NCBI RefSeq assembly: GCF_035917675.1
Contig: NZ_CP109104.1
Location: 6,262,001-6,326,000, forward strand
DNA: 64,000 nucleotides
DNA from: Streptomyces sp. NBC_01775
Lineage (GTDB): Bacteria; Actinomycetota; Actinomycetes; Streptomycetales; Streptomycetaceae
Direction of reading: 5' to 3'
Position numbers and translations under genes: made by a program. Shown piece after piece: positions 44,525 to 54,155 of this stretch (the first letter of the stretch is position 1; each line of letters opens with the position of its first letter). The notes beneath the pieces are model-generated. The model made no database searches. It was not told where the DNA came from and was given only the letters and a program-made list of their open reading frames with translations.

Positions 44525-44779
44525 GGTGTTTCCCACTCCTCGACTGGACTGTCCACACTAGAGGGTGGGACGCGGAGGAGGTCCTTCCCGTTGCGTTCTC
44601 CGGAAGACCGGTGATCCCGGCCGGGCCGGGGCGCGCACGGTGGCCCGGGAGCGCGGGACGGCCTCGGGGCGGCGAGAGCTGAGTCGGCGTGAGGTACCGG
44701 AGGACGCACGCTTACGATGTGCCTGCACAGCCTTGTGCCCGCACAGCCAACTGTCCGCACCTCACGGGATAGGCCGACG

Positions 44780-44950
44780 ATGACTCTGCCCAGCACCGCC
44801 CACGATGCCCTGCTGACCCTCGCCTCCGGCGGCGAGCACGGCGAGAGCAGCCAACACGAGAGCCTCAGCCCGTACCTCACCGGCGGCGGCGCGCTGGTCG
44901 CGCTGTTCCTGCTGCTGTGGATCACCACTCGCTTCAACCGGGACCGCTGA
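44780..44950 (+). CDS. small single-pass membrane protein (56 aa)
   Basis: The 56-aa product has a soluble half ([20 protein letters not shown]) and one C-terminal transmembrane helix ([16 protein letters not shown]) ending in RFNRDR. The protein fits the type of tiny conserved membrane proteins next to nadD in streptomycetes; the function is unknown. No strong ribosome binding site is visible. Confidence 0.65.
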   Translation: MTLPSTAHDALLTLASGGEHGESSQHESLSPYLTGGGALVALFLLLWITTRFNRDR

Positions 44951-44991
44951 GCGGCCCCCGCCGCCGCGCCGTCTGGCATCCGGACTAAGGA

Positions 44992-44997
44992 TAGGGT
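44992..44997 (+). promoter_or_regulatory. -10 box of nadD, leaderless spacing
   Basis: TAGGGT ends 8 nt before ATG at 45006. Confidence 0.5.
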
Positions 44998-45005
44998 CGG
45001 CCCGC

Positions 45006-45638
45006 ATGGGAGAGAACGGCCAGGGCGGGACGCCCGGCACTGGTAAGCGGCGGCTCGGCGTGATGGGTGGGACCTTCGACCCCATCCACCACGGTCACCT
45101 GGTGGCCGCGAGCGAGGTGGCGGCACGCTTCCACCTCGACGAGGTCGTGTTCGTGCCGGCCGGACAGCCGTGGCAGAAGAGCCACCAGAAGGTCTCGCCC
45201 GCCGAGGACCGCTATCTGATGACGGTCATCGCGACGGCGTCGAACCCGCAGTTCTCCGTCAGCAGGATCGACATCGACCGCGGCGGCAAGACGTACACGA
45301 TAGACACCCTGCGCGAGCTGGCCGAGGGCAATCCCGACACGGACCTCTTCTTCATCACCGGCGCCGACGCGCTCTCGCAGATCCTCAGCTGGCGCAACAC
45401 GGAAGAGCTGTTCTCGCTGGCCCACTTCATCGGCGTCACCCGCCCCGGCCACGCGCTGGCCGACCCCGGGCTCCCCCAGGGCGGAGTCTCCCTGGTGGAG
45501 GTCCCGGCGCTGGCCATCTCGTCCACGGACTGCCGCGCGCGGGTGGAACGTGACGATCCGGTCTGGTATCTGGTCCCTGACGGCGTCGTGCGCTACATCA
45601 GCAAGCGCGCCCTGTACAGGGAGGAGCCGCGAGCGTGA
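45006..45638 (+). CDS. nadD: nicotinate-nucleotide adenylyltransferase
   Basis: The 210-aa enzyme joins nicotinate mononucleotide to AMP in NAD synthesis. The nucleotidyltransferase motif [11 protein letters not shown] is at 21-31, and ISSTDCRAR near residue 180 is the second motif (ISST.IR in other species). A short Gly-rich N-terminus precedes the core. The stop overlaps the GTG of the LCP gene by 4 nt. Confidence 0.96.
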   Translation: MGENGQGGTPGTGKRRLGVMGGTFDPIHHGHLVAASEVAARFHLDEVVFVPAGQPWQKSHQKVSPAEDRYLMTVIATASNPQFSVSRIDIDRGGKTYTIDTLRELAEGNPDTDLFFITGADALSQILSWRNTEELFSLAHFIGVTRPGHALADPGLPQGGVSLVEVPALAISSTDCRARVERDDPVWYLVPDGVVRYISKRALYREEPRA

Positions 45639-47443
45639 GCGACGGTTACGGATACGACCCGTACGGTCAGCAGCCGGAGATCACCGGCTACGACGAGTAC
45701 GGCAGACCGGTCTACCGCCAGGACGCGCAGCAGCAGGGGGCGGGGCAGCAGGGCGAACAGGGGTACGCCGCCCAGGACCCGTACGGCACTCAGGACCCGT
45801 ACGGCGCCCACGGCTCCTACGGCACGGGTACGTACGAGGCCTCCGGCACGCACTCCGGCGGGTACGAGACCTCCGGCACCTACGAGCCGTACGGGCAGGC
45901 GCAGGGTCCGGAGGCAACGCCCGGCCAGCAGGGCTACCACGACTACGACGCGTACGACCCCTACGGGCAGCAGGCGGGTGCGGCGGGACAGCGGCAGGCG
46001 CCGGCCGGGCAGCCGCAGACCGCGCAGCAGGAGTGGTTCCCCCAGCAGAGCCCCCCGCCGCAGCAGGAGCAGTACGAACAGCCGCAGGCCGGGTCGGTGC
46101 CCGGCGCACGCCGGGATCCGGACGCGGGCGCCACGGCTGACCCGTCGGCCGGGCGGCCGTCCGGCCGGCCCGATGGTGCGCAGGGCGGCCCGGAGACCGA
46201 CTACCGCACCGAGCAGTTCGCCTTCGTGGAGGAGCCGACCGACGACTCCGAGGACGTCATCGACTGGCTGAAGTTCTCCGAGAGCCGCACCGAGCGCCGC
46301 GAGGAGGCCAAACGCAAGGGCCGCAACCGCGTCGTCGCGCTCATAGTCGTCCTCGTCCTCGTCGTGACGGGCGGCCTCGGCTACCTCTGGTACGCGGGCA
46401 TGCTGCCGGGGCTGGACGGGGCCGAGGAGAAGGGCGGCGCTGCCGCGGGCCAGCAGCGCGACGTGATCGTCGTACACCTGCGCGAGGAAGGCGGCGCCAG
46501 CTCGACGGCGCTGCTCGTCGACAACGCGGGCGCGGGCCAGGGCAGCACGGTCCTGCTGCCGAACTCGCTGGCCGTCTCGGCCGAGGACGGGACCACCACC
46601 ACGCTCGGCAAGTCCGTCGAGGACGAGGGCGCCTCGCCCACCCGCGACGCGCTGAACACCCTGCTCGGCTCCGACATCAAGGGCACCTGGCGGCTGGACA
46701 CGCCGTATCTGGAGAACCTGGTGGAGCTGGTCGGCGGCATCGCGCTCGACACCGACACGGCGGTGCCCAGCGCCAAGAAGGGCGACAAGCCGCAGGTCGA
46801 GCGGGGCAGCGCCGTGGACCTGGACGGCCGCGCGGCCGTTGCCTACGCCACCTACCGGTCCCCGGGCGAGCCGCAGGCCAAGCAGCTCGCCCGCTTCGGA
46901 CAGGTGATGCAGGCGGCGATCAAGAAGCTGTCCAGCAGCTCTGGTGCGGCGACCAAGACCGTCGAGTCTCTCGGCCAGATTCCCGACCCCTCGCTCTCCG
47001 AGTCCCAGCTCGGCGCCTCACTCGCCAAGCTGGCCAGCCGCGCCAAGGGTGGCGACTACCGCACGCGGCTGCTGCCCGTGCAGGCCAACGGCACGCTGAG
47101 CAGGCAGGCGGGCGGCCAGGTCGTCAAGAAGATCCTCGGCGGCACCGTCAAGAACTCCGACCCGCAGGCGGCGCTCCGCGTCAGCCTGAAGAACGCCAGC
47201 GGCAAGCCCGGCGTGGCCAACGCCGCCTCCGCCGCACTGGTCAACGGCGGCTACGCCGTCGTCAAGTCGGGCTCCGGTGCCACCCGCGCCAAGTCGGTGG
47301 TGGGCTACGCGAAGCCGGAGCACAAGGCCAAGGCCGAGGAGGTCGCCAAGACCCTGGACCTGCCGGGCACCGCCGTGCGCAAGACCGGCAGCGCCTCGAC
47401 CGGGGACGTGGCCGTGCTGCTCGGCGCCGACTACAAGGGCTGA
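45635..47443 (+). CDS. LytR-CpsA-Psr (LCP)-like membrane protein with LytR_C domain
   Basis: The 602-aa protein has a Tyr/Gly/Gln-rich cytoplasmic N-terminus of about 220 residues (DPYGQQ repeats), one transmembrane helix ([20 protein letters not shown], about 230-250), an LCP-like outside domain ([10 protein letters not shown] ... [12 protein letters not shown] ... [10 protein letters not shown]), and a LytR C-terminal domain (about 500-602). LCP proteins attach teichoic acid-like polymers to peptidoglycan. Some arginines of active LCP enzymes are not obvious here, so catalysis is uncertain. The GTGA overlap couples it to nadD. Confidence 0.8.
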   Translation: MSDGYGYDPYGQQPEITGYDEYGRPVYRQDAQQQGAGQQGEQGYAAQDPYGTQDPYGAHGSYGTGTYEASGTHSGGYETSGTYEPYGQAQGPEATPGQQGYHDYDAYDPYGQQAGAAGQRQAPAGQPQTAQQEWFPQQSPPPQQEQYEQPQAGSVPGARRDPDAGATADPSAGRPSGRPDGAQGGPETDYRTEQFAFVEEPTDDSEDVIDWLKFSESRTERREEAKRKGRNRVVALIVVLVLVVTGGLGYLWYAGMLPGLDGAEEKGGAAAGQQRDVIVVHLREEGGASSTALLVDNAGAGQGSTVLLPNSLAVSAEDGTTTTLGKSVEDEGASPTRDALNTLLGSDIKGTWRLDTPYLENLVELVGGIALDTDTAVPSAKKGDKPQVERGSAVDLDGRAAVAYATYRSPGEPQAKQLARFGQVMQAAIKKLSSSSGAATKTVESLGQIPDPSLSESQLGASLAKLASRAKGGDYRTRLLPVQANGTLSRQAGGQVVKKILGGTVKNSDPQAALRVSLKNASGKPGVANAASAALVNGGYAVVKSGSGATRAKSVVGYAKPEHKAKAEEVAKTLDLPGTAVRKTGSASTGDVAVLLGADYKG

Positions 47444-47465
47444 GGCAGGGGACCTTCCGGCCTTC

Positions 47466-47508
47466 GCGGCCTCCAGTGTGAGACGTCCCACATCACGCTG
47501 GAGGCCGC
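47466..47508 (+). terminator. hairpin after the LCP-like gene
   Basis: GCGGCCTCCAG (47466-47476) pairs perfectly with CTGGAGGCCGC (47498-47508), and the loop can form an inner TGTG/CACA stem. Confidence 0.75.
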
Positions 47509-47690
47509 AGGGCCGCCCGAACGGAAGACGGAACGCGGTCGTGAGGCCGTGAGACCCTGGAACCTGACACGTACACAGCGTCCTGGACGTTCGTCTCGGC
47601 TTCGAGGGTTTGAGGCTTCGGGCTTCAGGCGTTTCCGGCGCTGTTGGTGTGTCTCGACAATTCGACCATTCCCGACCGAAAGCCTTGCCT

Positions 47691-48131
47691 GTGACCGCCA
47701 CGGACCGTTCCCTTGAGCTGATCAACGTCGCCGCGCAGGCGGCGGCCGACAAGCTCGCGCACGACATCGTCGCTTATGACGTCAGCGACGTCCTCGCCAT
47801 CACCGACGCCTTCCTCCTCGCCTCGGCTCCCAACGACCGGCAGGTCAAGGGCATCGTCGACGAGGTCGAGGAGAGCCTCAACAAGAAGCTGGGGGCCAAG
47901 CCCGCACGCCGCGAGGGCGAGCGCGACGGCCGCTGGGTGCTGCTGGACTACGTCGACGTCGTCGTCCACGTCCAGCACAGCGAGGAGCGCGTCTTCTATG
48001 CCCTGGAGCGGCTGTGGAAGGACTGCCCCGAGCTGGAGCTGCCGGAGGACGCCAAGGCGACCCGCGGCAAGGCCGCCGAGCACGCGGGCGAGGCCGAGCG
48101 CGCGGACGAGCTGGACGGAGAGCTGAACTGA
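47691..48131 (+). CDS. rsfS: ribosome silencing factor RsfS
   Basis: The 146-aa protein binds ribosomal protein L14 and blocks subunit joining under starvation. DVLAITDAFLLASAPNDRQVKGIVDEV and WVLLDYVDVVVHVQHSEERVFYALERLW are the family signatures. A charged tail of about 30 residues follows the core. The GTG start at 47691 has no clear ribosome binding site. Its stop overlaps the CTG start of the next gene. Confidence 0.95.
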   Translation: MTATDRSLELINVAAQAAADKLAHDIVAYDVSDVLAITDAFLLASAPNDRQVKGIVDEVEESLNKKLGAKPARREGERDGRWVLLDYVDVVVHVQHSEERVFYALERLWKDCPELELPEDAKATRGKAAEHAGEAERADELDGELN

Positions 48132-48784
48132 ACGGGCACTCGGGAGCGGTCAGGGACCGCAAAATCGTGCTGTGGCGGCACGGCCAGACCGCCTGGAACC
48201 TGGAGCGCCGTTTCCAGGGCACCACGGACATCCCGCTGACGGACGAGGGCATCGCCCAGGCCCGCCGCTCCGCGCGGCTGCTGGCCGGGCTGCGCCCCGA
48301 CGCGATCATCGCCTCCGACCTGCGGCGCACGGCCGCCACCGCCACCGAACTGGCCGACCTCACCGGCCTGGAGATCACCCACGACGAGGCGCTGCGGGAG
48401 ACCTACGCGGGCGCCTGGCAGGGGCTGACGCACGAGGAGATCCTCGCGCAGTTCGGCGAGCAGTACACCGCGTGGAAGCGGGGCGAGCCGGTGCGCAGGG
48501 GCGGCGGCGAGCTGGAGACCGAGGTCGCCGACCGCGCGGCACCCGTCGTGGAGCGCAGCGCGGACAAGCTGCCGGACGGCGGCACGCTCGTCGTCGTCAG
48601 CCACGGTGGCACCATCCGCACCACCATCGGACGGCTCATCGGCCTGGCGCCGGGCACCTGGGAGTCGCTGGGCGGGCTCTCCAACTGCTGCTGGTCCGTG
48701 CTGGGCGAGACCGTGCGCGGCTGGCGTCTGCTGGAGCACAACGCGGGCAGCCTGCCGGAGCCGGTGCTCGGCGACGACGACTGA
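48128..48784 (+). CDS. histidine phosphatase superfamily protein
   Basis: The 218-aa protein has the phosphohistidine motif RHG at 17-19 (LWRHGQTAWN) and the second histidine in VSHGGTIRTT near 158. It belongs to the phosphoglycerate mutase-like branch; the substrate is unknown. The reading frame requires CTG at 48128 as start, overlapping the rsfS stop (CTGA) behind GGAGAG; the next GTG would delete the first strand of the fold. It is translationally coupled to rsfS. Confidence 0.88.
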   Translation: MNGHSGAVRDRKIVLWRHGQTAWNLERRFQGTTDIPLTDEGIAQARRSARLLAGLRPDAIIASDLRRTAATATELADLTGLEITHDEALRETYAGAWQGLTHEEILAQFGEQYTAWKRGEPVRRGGGELETEVADRAAPVVERSADKLPDGGTLVVVSHGGTIRTTIGRLIGLAPGTWESLGGLSNCCWSVLGETVRGWRLLEHNAGSLPEPVLGDDD

Positions 48785-48828
48785 GCTTTTGGCGGGCCCC
48801 TTGCGAGCATGGCGGAGCCCCCGGGGTG

Positions 48829-48884
48829 ACGGAGCTCCGGGGCGGCTGAGCTTCCGGGATACGGAGCTCCGGGGCGGCTGAGCT
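48829..48884. repeat. 24-bp direct repeat with 32-bp period
   Basis: ACGGAGCTCCGGGGCGGCTG plus AGCT occurs at 48829-48852 and 48861-48884. It is in the gap between the phosphatase gene and tRNA-Ala. Each copy contains the palindrome GGAGCTCC, so it might act as a terminator array. Confidence 0.8.
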
Positions 48885-48963
48885 CTCGGGGGGCGGATTT
48901 CTCATTCGGCCTGGCCACCGGTTAAGCTTCTTCTCGTTCGCGGCGCTCCGGTGCCGGGACCTC

Positions 48964-49036
<73 letters not shown>

Positions 49037-49043
49037 CGGAAAT

Positions 49044-49098
49044 GAGAGGCGAGCTGTGCTCACGGAATGCGTGAGCTGGCTCGTCTCCTTTGTTTTTG
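49044..49098 (+). terminator. T-tract terminator of tRNA-Ala copy 1
   Basis: GAGGCGAGC and CTCACG pair with CGTGAG and GCTCGTCTC in an interrupted stem, followed by CTTTGTTTTT. Canonical T-tract terminators are uncommon in this GC-rich DNA. Confidence 0.88.
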
Positions 49099-49257
49099 CG
49101 CGGCTTACCCGGGGCACGTCTCGTCAGGATCAGGTCTCCTCGTCCGGGGCGGGCGGGATCTTCGTGGTGCGCAACACGGAGGGGTCCGTGTGCGCTGCCC
49201 GGCCCTCCAGGGTGGCCCTTATCCGGGAGAGCGGCTGAGCGTGCAGGGGGCAGCCGA

Positions 49258-50136
49258 TCACCGGGTCCTCTTGGAGCTCAGCAGCGTGATCAGCTTTTCC
49301 GTCTCCGCGTCGTGCGGCGAATAGGCCACGACCCTCGTCTCCGGCGCGGTGCTGACCTGAAGCGAGGTCGAACTGAGCCGCAGCTCGCCCACCGAGGCGT
49401 GCTGCACCATCTTGATCCGCGCTCCCGGAGGCGCCACGTCGCCGCTGCGCCACAGCCCCGCGAACTCCCCGCTCGCCGCGCTCAGCTGGGCGATGAAGTC
49501 CTCCCAGGCCGGCTCGCCCACGTGCCGGCCGTAGGTGCCGCGCAAGGTGGCCACCAGCAGCGGCAGCTCCTCCTCGCGGTTGAGGATCGTGCAGTGGCAC
49601 GGCCGCAGCGTCACGAACAGCTGCCACAGCACGTTCTGTTCGGGCAGCCCGAGGATGTCCAGGACCGGGAAGATGTGGCGGTAGGCCCTGTTGGCAGCCA
49701 GAATGTCGTACCTGCCGTTGTAGACCACGGCGGGCAGTGGGTCCATCGCCTCGATGATGGCGTGGATCTCCGGGTCGATCGCCTCGGCGATGCGCTCCCG
49801 CTCGGGCACGTAGGGCACCTCGGCGAGGTGGTAGAGATGCTCGCGCTCGGTCTGGTCGAGCTTGAGCGTCCGGGCCACCGCGTCCAGGACCTGCACGCTG
49901 GCGTTGATCGGCCGACCCTGCTCCAGCCATGTGTACCAGGTGACGCCCACGCCGGAGAGCTGCGCGACCTCCTCGCGGCGCAGGCCCGGCGTGCGGCGGC
50001 GAAGGCCCGCCGGCATCCCGACATCGTCGGGCGAGACCCGCGCCCGGCGGCTGCGCAGGAACGTGGACAGCGCGGGGCGGCGGCGCCGCGTCGCTGCTCC
50101 TGCTCGGCTCTCGGTGATGACTGTCACACCACCCAT
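49258..50136 (-). CDS. XRE-family transcriptional regulator with MmyB-like ligand domain
   Basis: The 292-aa regulator has an N-terminal helix-turn-helix (LRRRTPGLRREEVAQLSGVG...) and a C-terminal domain with NGRYDILAANRAYRHIF and LSAASGEFAGLWRSGDV, typical of the MmyB-like ligand-binding regulators. These often control the divergent transporter gene next to them, here an MFS exporter 93 bp away. ATG at 50136 is reported; GTG at 50127 is an alternative. Confidence 0.9.
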   Translation of the reverse strand: MGGVTVITESRAGAATRRRRPALSTFLRSRRARVSPDDVGMPAGLRRRTPGLRREEVAQLSGVGVTWYTWLEQGRPINASVQVLDAVARTLKLDQTEREHLYHLAEVPYVPERERIAEAIDPEIHAIIEAMDPLPAVVYNGRYDILAANRAYRHIFPVLDILGLPEQNVLWQLFVTLRPCHCTILNREEELPLLVATLRGTYGRHVGEPAWEDFIAQLSAASGEFAGLWRSGDVAPPGARIKMVQHASVGELRLSSTSLQVSTAPETRVVAYSPHDAETEKLITLLSSKRTR

Positions 50137-50165
50137 CGTCGCTGCGGGCGGCGCATGCTGCCAGG

Positions 50166-50182
50166 TGCTGTCAGTACCAGCA
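50166..50182. promoter_or_regulatory. candidate operator between the XRE and MFS genes
   Basis: TGCTG (50166-50170) and CAGCA (50178-50182) form a dyad with a 7-nt centre in the 93-bp divergent gap. It is a plausible but weak binding site for the regulator. Confidence 0.3.
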
Positions 50183-50229
50183 TCGTCGGGCTCTCGTGAG
50201 CGACGGACGAATGCGGCCAGGCTCGGCGC

Positions 50230-52014
50230 ATGACCTCTTCGACTTCTTCCTCTGAGCCCCACGTGTCCGCGGCCGGGCCCGACGCGCCTGCGGTCGGGCC
50301 CCATGCGTCTGCGGCCTCGCGTGCGGCGGCTGCCTCCGTCGCGTCCCTCGCGTCCGTTGCGTCCACACGGTCTCCTTCCCCCGGTTCCACTCCGGTGTCT
50401 CCCACCGGGGCCGCCGCCTCGGCGGCCCCGAAAGCCAGTAAAGACCACCTCGCTGACATCGGACCCGGCGCGGAGAGAGCGGGAGGGCCCGGGCGAAAGC
50501 GCGGCCCCGGAAGGCGGATCGGCCGGCCGGGGCGGAGACGGAGCAGCGAGGAGGGAGGGCGGCACGGGCCGCGGCCCGGCTGGCTGCTCGCCATCGTGCT
50601 GACGGGCCAGTTCATGTCGCTGCTGGACACCTTCATCGTCAACGTCGCGGCCCCGGACCTGCGGGCGGACCTTCACGCTTCCGGCTCCGGGCTCCAGTTG
50701 GTGGTCGCGGGATACACCATCGCGTACGCGGTGCTGTTGATCACCGGTGCCCGGCTCGGCGGGGTGATGGGTCACGCGCGGATCTTCCTCGGCGGCCTCG
50801 CCGTCTTCACCGCCGCCTCCCTCGCCTGTGGCCTGGCCACAGGCGCCGGCTCACTGATCGCCTTCCGCCTGGTGCAGGGGACGGGTGCGGCGATGATGCT
50901 GCCCCAGGTGCTCAGCCTGATCCAGCGCACCTTCACCGGTGCCTCCCGGGGCAGGGCCCTGGGCGTGTACGCCGCCGTGCTGGGAGTCGGCGCTGCCGCC
51001 GGCCAGATACTGGGCGGCGTGCTGGTCGAGGCGGACTTGTTCGGCTGGGGCTGGCGCCCCGTCTTCCTGATCAACGTCCCGGTCGGCCTCGTGCTGCTCG
51101 CCACAGGCCCGTGGCTGATGGGCGTGCGTGACGAGCGTGCGGCCCGGAGGGCGGAGCGCAGAGCGGATCGGCAGGCGGGCCGGCAATCGGACGCCCCCGA
51201 CCTGACGGGCCTGGCGCTGCTGGCCGCCACGGTATTGCTGTTCACGGTCCCGGTCGTGCTGGGACGCGAGCAGGGCTGGCCGCTGTGGGGATGGATATCG
51301 CTCGGCCTGTGTGCCGTGTCCTTCACCGTATTCGCGTGCTATGAGGTGCTGTTGGCCCGGCGCGGCGGGCGCCCGCTGATATCTCCCCGGGTGCTGCGCG
51401 CCGCCGGAGTGCCGCTGGCGATCGTCCGGATCTGCTGCATGATGGCGGTCAACGCGGGAGTGCTGCTGGTGCTGATGCTGCACCTGCAAAGCGGGTTGGG
51501 CCACAGCGCGCTGCGTGCGGGGCTGTCGTTCGTGCCCACGGCGGTGGTCTTCGCCGTCACCGGAATGACCTGGCGGAAGCTGCCCGGGAGTTGGCATCCG
51601 AGGCTGTCGTTCGCCGGATTCCTCACGGCGGCCACCGCGTTCGTCTGGCTGGCGGCGCTGATGTCGGACGGGGGTGACGGCGGCGCCTGGTTCGCGGTCT
51701 GCATGGCCGTGATGGGGCTGGGCCTCTCGCTCTCGTACAACCCGGTGCTCGCCCGTACCCTGGCCGGCGTACGACAGAGCGAAGCCGCCGATGCCAGTGG
51801 CCTGTTGGTGACCACGGCCCAGCTCGGGATGGTGACGGGGGTGGCGCTGTTCGGCGCGCTCTTTCTGGAGCACGCCGAGGGCGCGGTGACCTCGGCGGCC
51901 ACATCGGCCGACGCGTTCAAGATGACCTGCCTGGCTCTGGCGGCTTCGGCGTCGGTGGGTGCACTGGCCGGGCCGGTGGACGGGCTGGTGCGCAGGGTCC
52001 GGCGCCAGGCATAA
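50230..52014 (+). CDS. MFS exporter, DHA2 (EmrB/QacA-like) family
   Basis: The 594-aa protein has a long low-complexity Ser/Ala/Pro/Arg N-terminus of about 115 residues, then about fourteen transmembrane helices from residue 118. LDTFIVNVAAPDL in helix 1 and the GVGAAAGQILGGVL antiporter motif in helix 5 place it in the 14-helix drug exporter group. The true start may be inside the long N-terminus, but I see no better ribosome binding site. It is divergent from an XRE regulator, a usual arrangement for inducible drug export. Confidence 0.9.
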   Translation: MTSSTSSSEPHVSAAGPDAPAVGPHASAASRAAAASVASLASVASTRSPSPGSTPVSPTGAAASAAPKASKDHLADIGPGAERAGGPGRKRGPGRRIGRPGRRRSSEEGGRHGPRPGWLLAIVLTGQFMSLLDTFIVNVAAPDLRADLHASGSGLQLVVAGYTIAYAVLLITGARLGGVMGHARIFLGGLAVFTAASLACGLATGAGSLIAFRLVQGTGAAMMLPQVLSLIQRTFTGASRGRALGVYAAVLGVGAAAGQILGGVLVEADLFGWGWRPVFLINVPVGLVLLATGPWLMGVRDERAARRAERRADRQAGRQSDAPDLTGLALLAATVLLFTVPVVLGREQGWPLWGWISLGLCAVSFTVFACYEVLLARRGGRPLISPRVLRAAGVPLAIVRICCMMAVNAGVLLVLMLHLQSGLGHSALRAGLSFVPTAVVFAVTGMTWRKLPGSWHPRLSFAGFLTAATAFVWLAALMSDGGDGGAWFAVCMAVMGLGLSLSYNPVLARTLAGVRQSEAADASGLLVTTAQLGMVTGVALFGALFLEHAEGAVTSAATSADAFKMTCLALAASASVGALAGPVDGLVRRVRRQA

Positions 52015-52206
52015 GACAGGGCAGGACCTGCGCAAACACCATGATCCGGATGATATTGGCGGGTGCCGGGCAGCGGTGGGTAGGGCGGCGTTGTCCGGAG
52101 TGGGGGGATTGCGCGCGGATCGCTGACCGGGGCTTAGGCAAGGGCTTGGAACGTGGCAGAATCGTGACGGCTGGGAGGGGGAAAGCCAAGGGGAGGGACG
52201 AGTGCG

Positions 52207-52404
52207 ATGTCGGCGGCGGACCTCAGCGTCGACCAGGAGGACGACCGGAGGCTCACGTGGCACGCACTCGGCCAGGAGCACTCGTCGGGTATGCCCGGCT
52301 CCCTGCAATGCCCATCCTGTGGTTCGCCGAACGTCGCCCAAGTGCTTGGCGACAATGGAGGAGTGTCCTACGTGTGCACGGCTTGCGGCCACATCTGGAG
52401 CTGA
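52207..52404 (+). CDS. small zinc-ribbon protein (65 aa)
   Basis: The 65-aa protein has two cysteine pairs, CPSC near residue 35 and CTAC near 57, in the arrangement of a zinc ribbon (CPSCGSP...VCTACGHIW). GGGGAGGG lies upstream of the ATG. The next small CxxC gene starts 7 nt after it, so the two are likely an operon. The function is unknown. Confidence 0.8.
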   Translation: MSAADLSVDQEDDRRLTWHALGQEHSSGMPGSLQCPSCGSPNVAQVLGDNGGVSYVCTACGHIWS

Positions 52405-52411
52405 GTGAGCG

Positions 52412-52645
52412 ATGGGCGCCCACAGCAGGAAGTGCGACTGGTGCGGCAGCGGCACCCCGATCGTGCGCGACATGGAGCCGGTCAACAGTGCGTACCAGTA
52501 CTGGTGCGAGGACTGCGCGCGGGCGCTGATCATAAAGGGCGACCCGATCGAGACCTACCGTGAGCTGGACGGCGAGCCGATCTACGGGCGGCTGCTGGAC
52601 GCCCACTGCACTCTGAAGCGCTTCTACTCCTTCGCCACGGCCTGA
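52412..52645 (+). CDS. small CxxC zinc-finger protein (77 aa)
   Basis: Cysteine pairs CDWC (residues 8-11) and CEDC (32-35) should bind one zinc. The rest is polar, with GDPIETYRELDGEPIYGRLL. It begins 7 nt after the previous small CxxC gene. I recognise it only as a conserved actinobacterial hypothetical. Confidence 0.8.
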   Translation: MGAHSRKCDWCGSGTPIVRDMEPVNSAYQYWCEDCARALIIKGDPIETYRELDGEPIYGRLLDAHCTLKRFYSFATA

Positions 52646-52730
52646 CCGGCGCTCTTGGGTCTCGCTCGGGCAGACACCGTCAACGCTGTGAGCGCGGGCG
52701 GGCCTTGACCGCGTCGTCGGCCACCTCGCT

Positions 52731-54155
52731 TCATCCGGCGGCCGGTTCCGCCCCGACGACCGGGGTGCGGGGCTCGATTTTCTCGTGGGACTCGTTCGGC
52801 TCGTGGGACCCGTACGGGCCGTGGGGCTCGTGACGGTTGTGGGGCGTCGGCTTGCGCAGCGCGCGCAGGGCCACCACGGCGGTCAGTACCAAGAAGGCCA
52901 CACCCGCCAGCGGGTAGACGGCGGACAGCAGCATCTCGCCGCCGTTCTGGTGGAGTTCGGGCGGCCGGTCCGAGGCGGGGTCCCGGGGCACGCACCACAG
53001 CGCGTACGAGCCGAACGCCAGCGTCGCCGCGAGGGCGCCCGCCAACCAGCCGCGGCTCGATCGGCGCTGCGCCTCGGCGCCGAGCAGCAACACCACCGGC
53101 ACACACCACACCCAGTGGTGTGACCAGGAGATCGGGCTGATCAGCAGCGCGGTGACGGCGCAGGCGAGCACTGCCCAGGCGTGGGCGTGCGGCAGCCCGC
53201 GCCGCCCCGCCAGAGCGGCGGCCACGGCCGAGCCCAGCCCGAGCACGGCCGTCAAGAGCGCCAGCCCCACCCAGAGCCAGCCCGGGTCGCCGGTGTGCAG
53301 AAGACGCGCGGCGACGCCGCTGAGGGCCTGGTTGTCGGTGATCTCCGTACGTCCCACGCGCCCCGACTCGAAGACCGCCTCGCCCCAGAACCGCCACGAG
53401 TCGCGGGGCAGTACCAGTGCCGAGAAGAGCGCCGTTCCCAGGAAGGTCACCGTGGCCACGGCCGCCTGGCGCAGCCGCGGGTTCCAGAAGTCGGCCGCCC
53501 GCCCGGTACGGCGCAGCAGCCGCCAGCCCTGGACGGCCCCGCACAGGGCCAGGAAGACCGCGAACAGTGCGGGCGTGAGCTTGATCCCAGCGGCGATGCC
53601 GATCCCCACGCCCGCCCACCGGTGACCGGTGCGCCGCGAGAGGTCCCACAGCACCAGCGCCGCCAGCAGCAGATTGATCTGTCCGTAGCGCAGCGTCGTC
53701 CACACCGGCTCGCACCACACGGCGACGGACGCGATCAGCAGCGTCGCGGCGGGCCGGGGAGCGTGCAGCGGGCGCCCGAGCAGCCGCAGGGACAGGTGGA
53801 TGAGTACGACGAGCAGGCCGAGGTTCAAGAAGGTCGCGAAACTGCGCATACCGGCCACGTCGAGCAGCGTCAGCGGGATGAAGAGCAGCGCGGCGAAGGG
53901 CGGGTAGGTCGTCGGCAGGTGGGCGTAGGTGGCGCGCATCGCGTAGAGGTCGTAGCCGTTGCGCACGGTCCAGCCCTCGGCGCGGTACACCATCAAGTCG
54001 ATCATGGAGACGTCGGCGGTGCGCTGCGCCGCCCAGAAGGCTGCGAACGACACCAGGAACGGGGCCAGGGCCAGGGTGACCGGCCGCCGCAGCGCGTATG
54101 CCTTGACCGCCAGGGATCGTTTGCTGTCACCAGCGGCCTGCTGCAACGTGCTCAC
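52731..54155 (-). CDS. GT87-like polytopic mannosyltransferase
   Basis: The 474-aa membrane protein has about eleven helices. The first outside loop has DVSMIDLMVYRAEG and GYDLYAM, with TTYPPFAALLF following, which fits the GT87 family of polyprenol-phosphate-mannose-dependent transferases of actinobacteria. The acceptor is unknown. The cytosolic C-terminus is rich in His, Glu and Pro (HEPHGPYGSHEPNESHEK). GTG at 54155 has TGGAG upstream. Confidence 0.82.
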   Translation of the reverse strand: MSTLQQAAGDSKRSLAVKAYALRRPVTLALAPFLVSFAAFWAAQRTADVSMIDLMVYRAEGWTVRNGYDLYAMRATYAHLPTTYPPFAALLFIPLTLLDVAGMRSFATFLNLGLLVVLIHLSLRLLGRPLHAPRPAATLLIASVAVWCEPVWTTLRYGQINLLLAALVLWDLSRRTGHRWAGVGIGIAAGIKLTPALFAVFLALCGAVQGWRLLRRTGRAADFWNPRLRQAAVATVTFLGTALFSALVLPRDSWRFWGEAVFESGRVGRTEITDNQALSGVAARLLHTGDPGWLWVGLALLTAVLGLGSAVAAALAGRRGLPHAHAWAVLACAVTALLISPISWSHHWVWCVPVVLLLGAEAQRRSSRGWLAGALAATLAFGSYALWCVPRDPASDRPPELHQNGGEMLLSAVYPLAGVAFLVLTAVVALRALRKPTPHNRHEPHGPYGSHEPNESHEKIEPRTPVVGAEPAAG

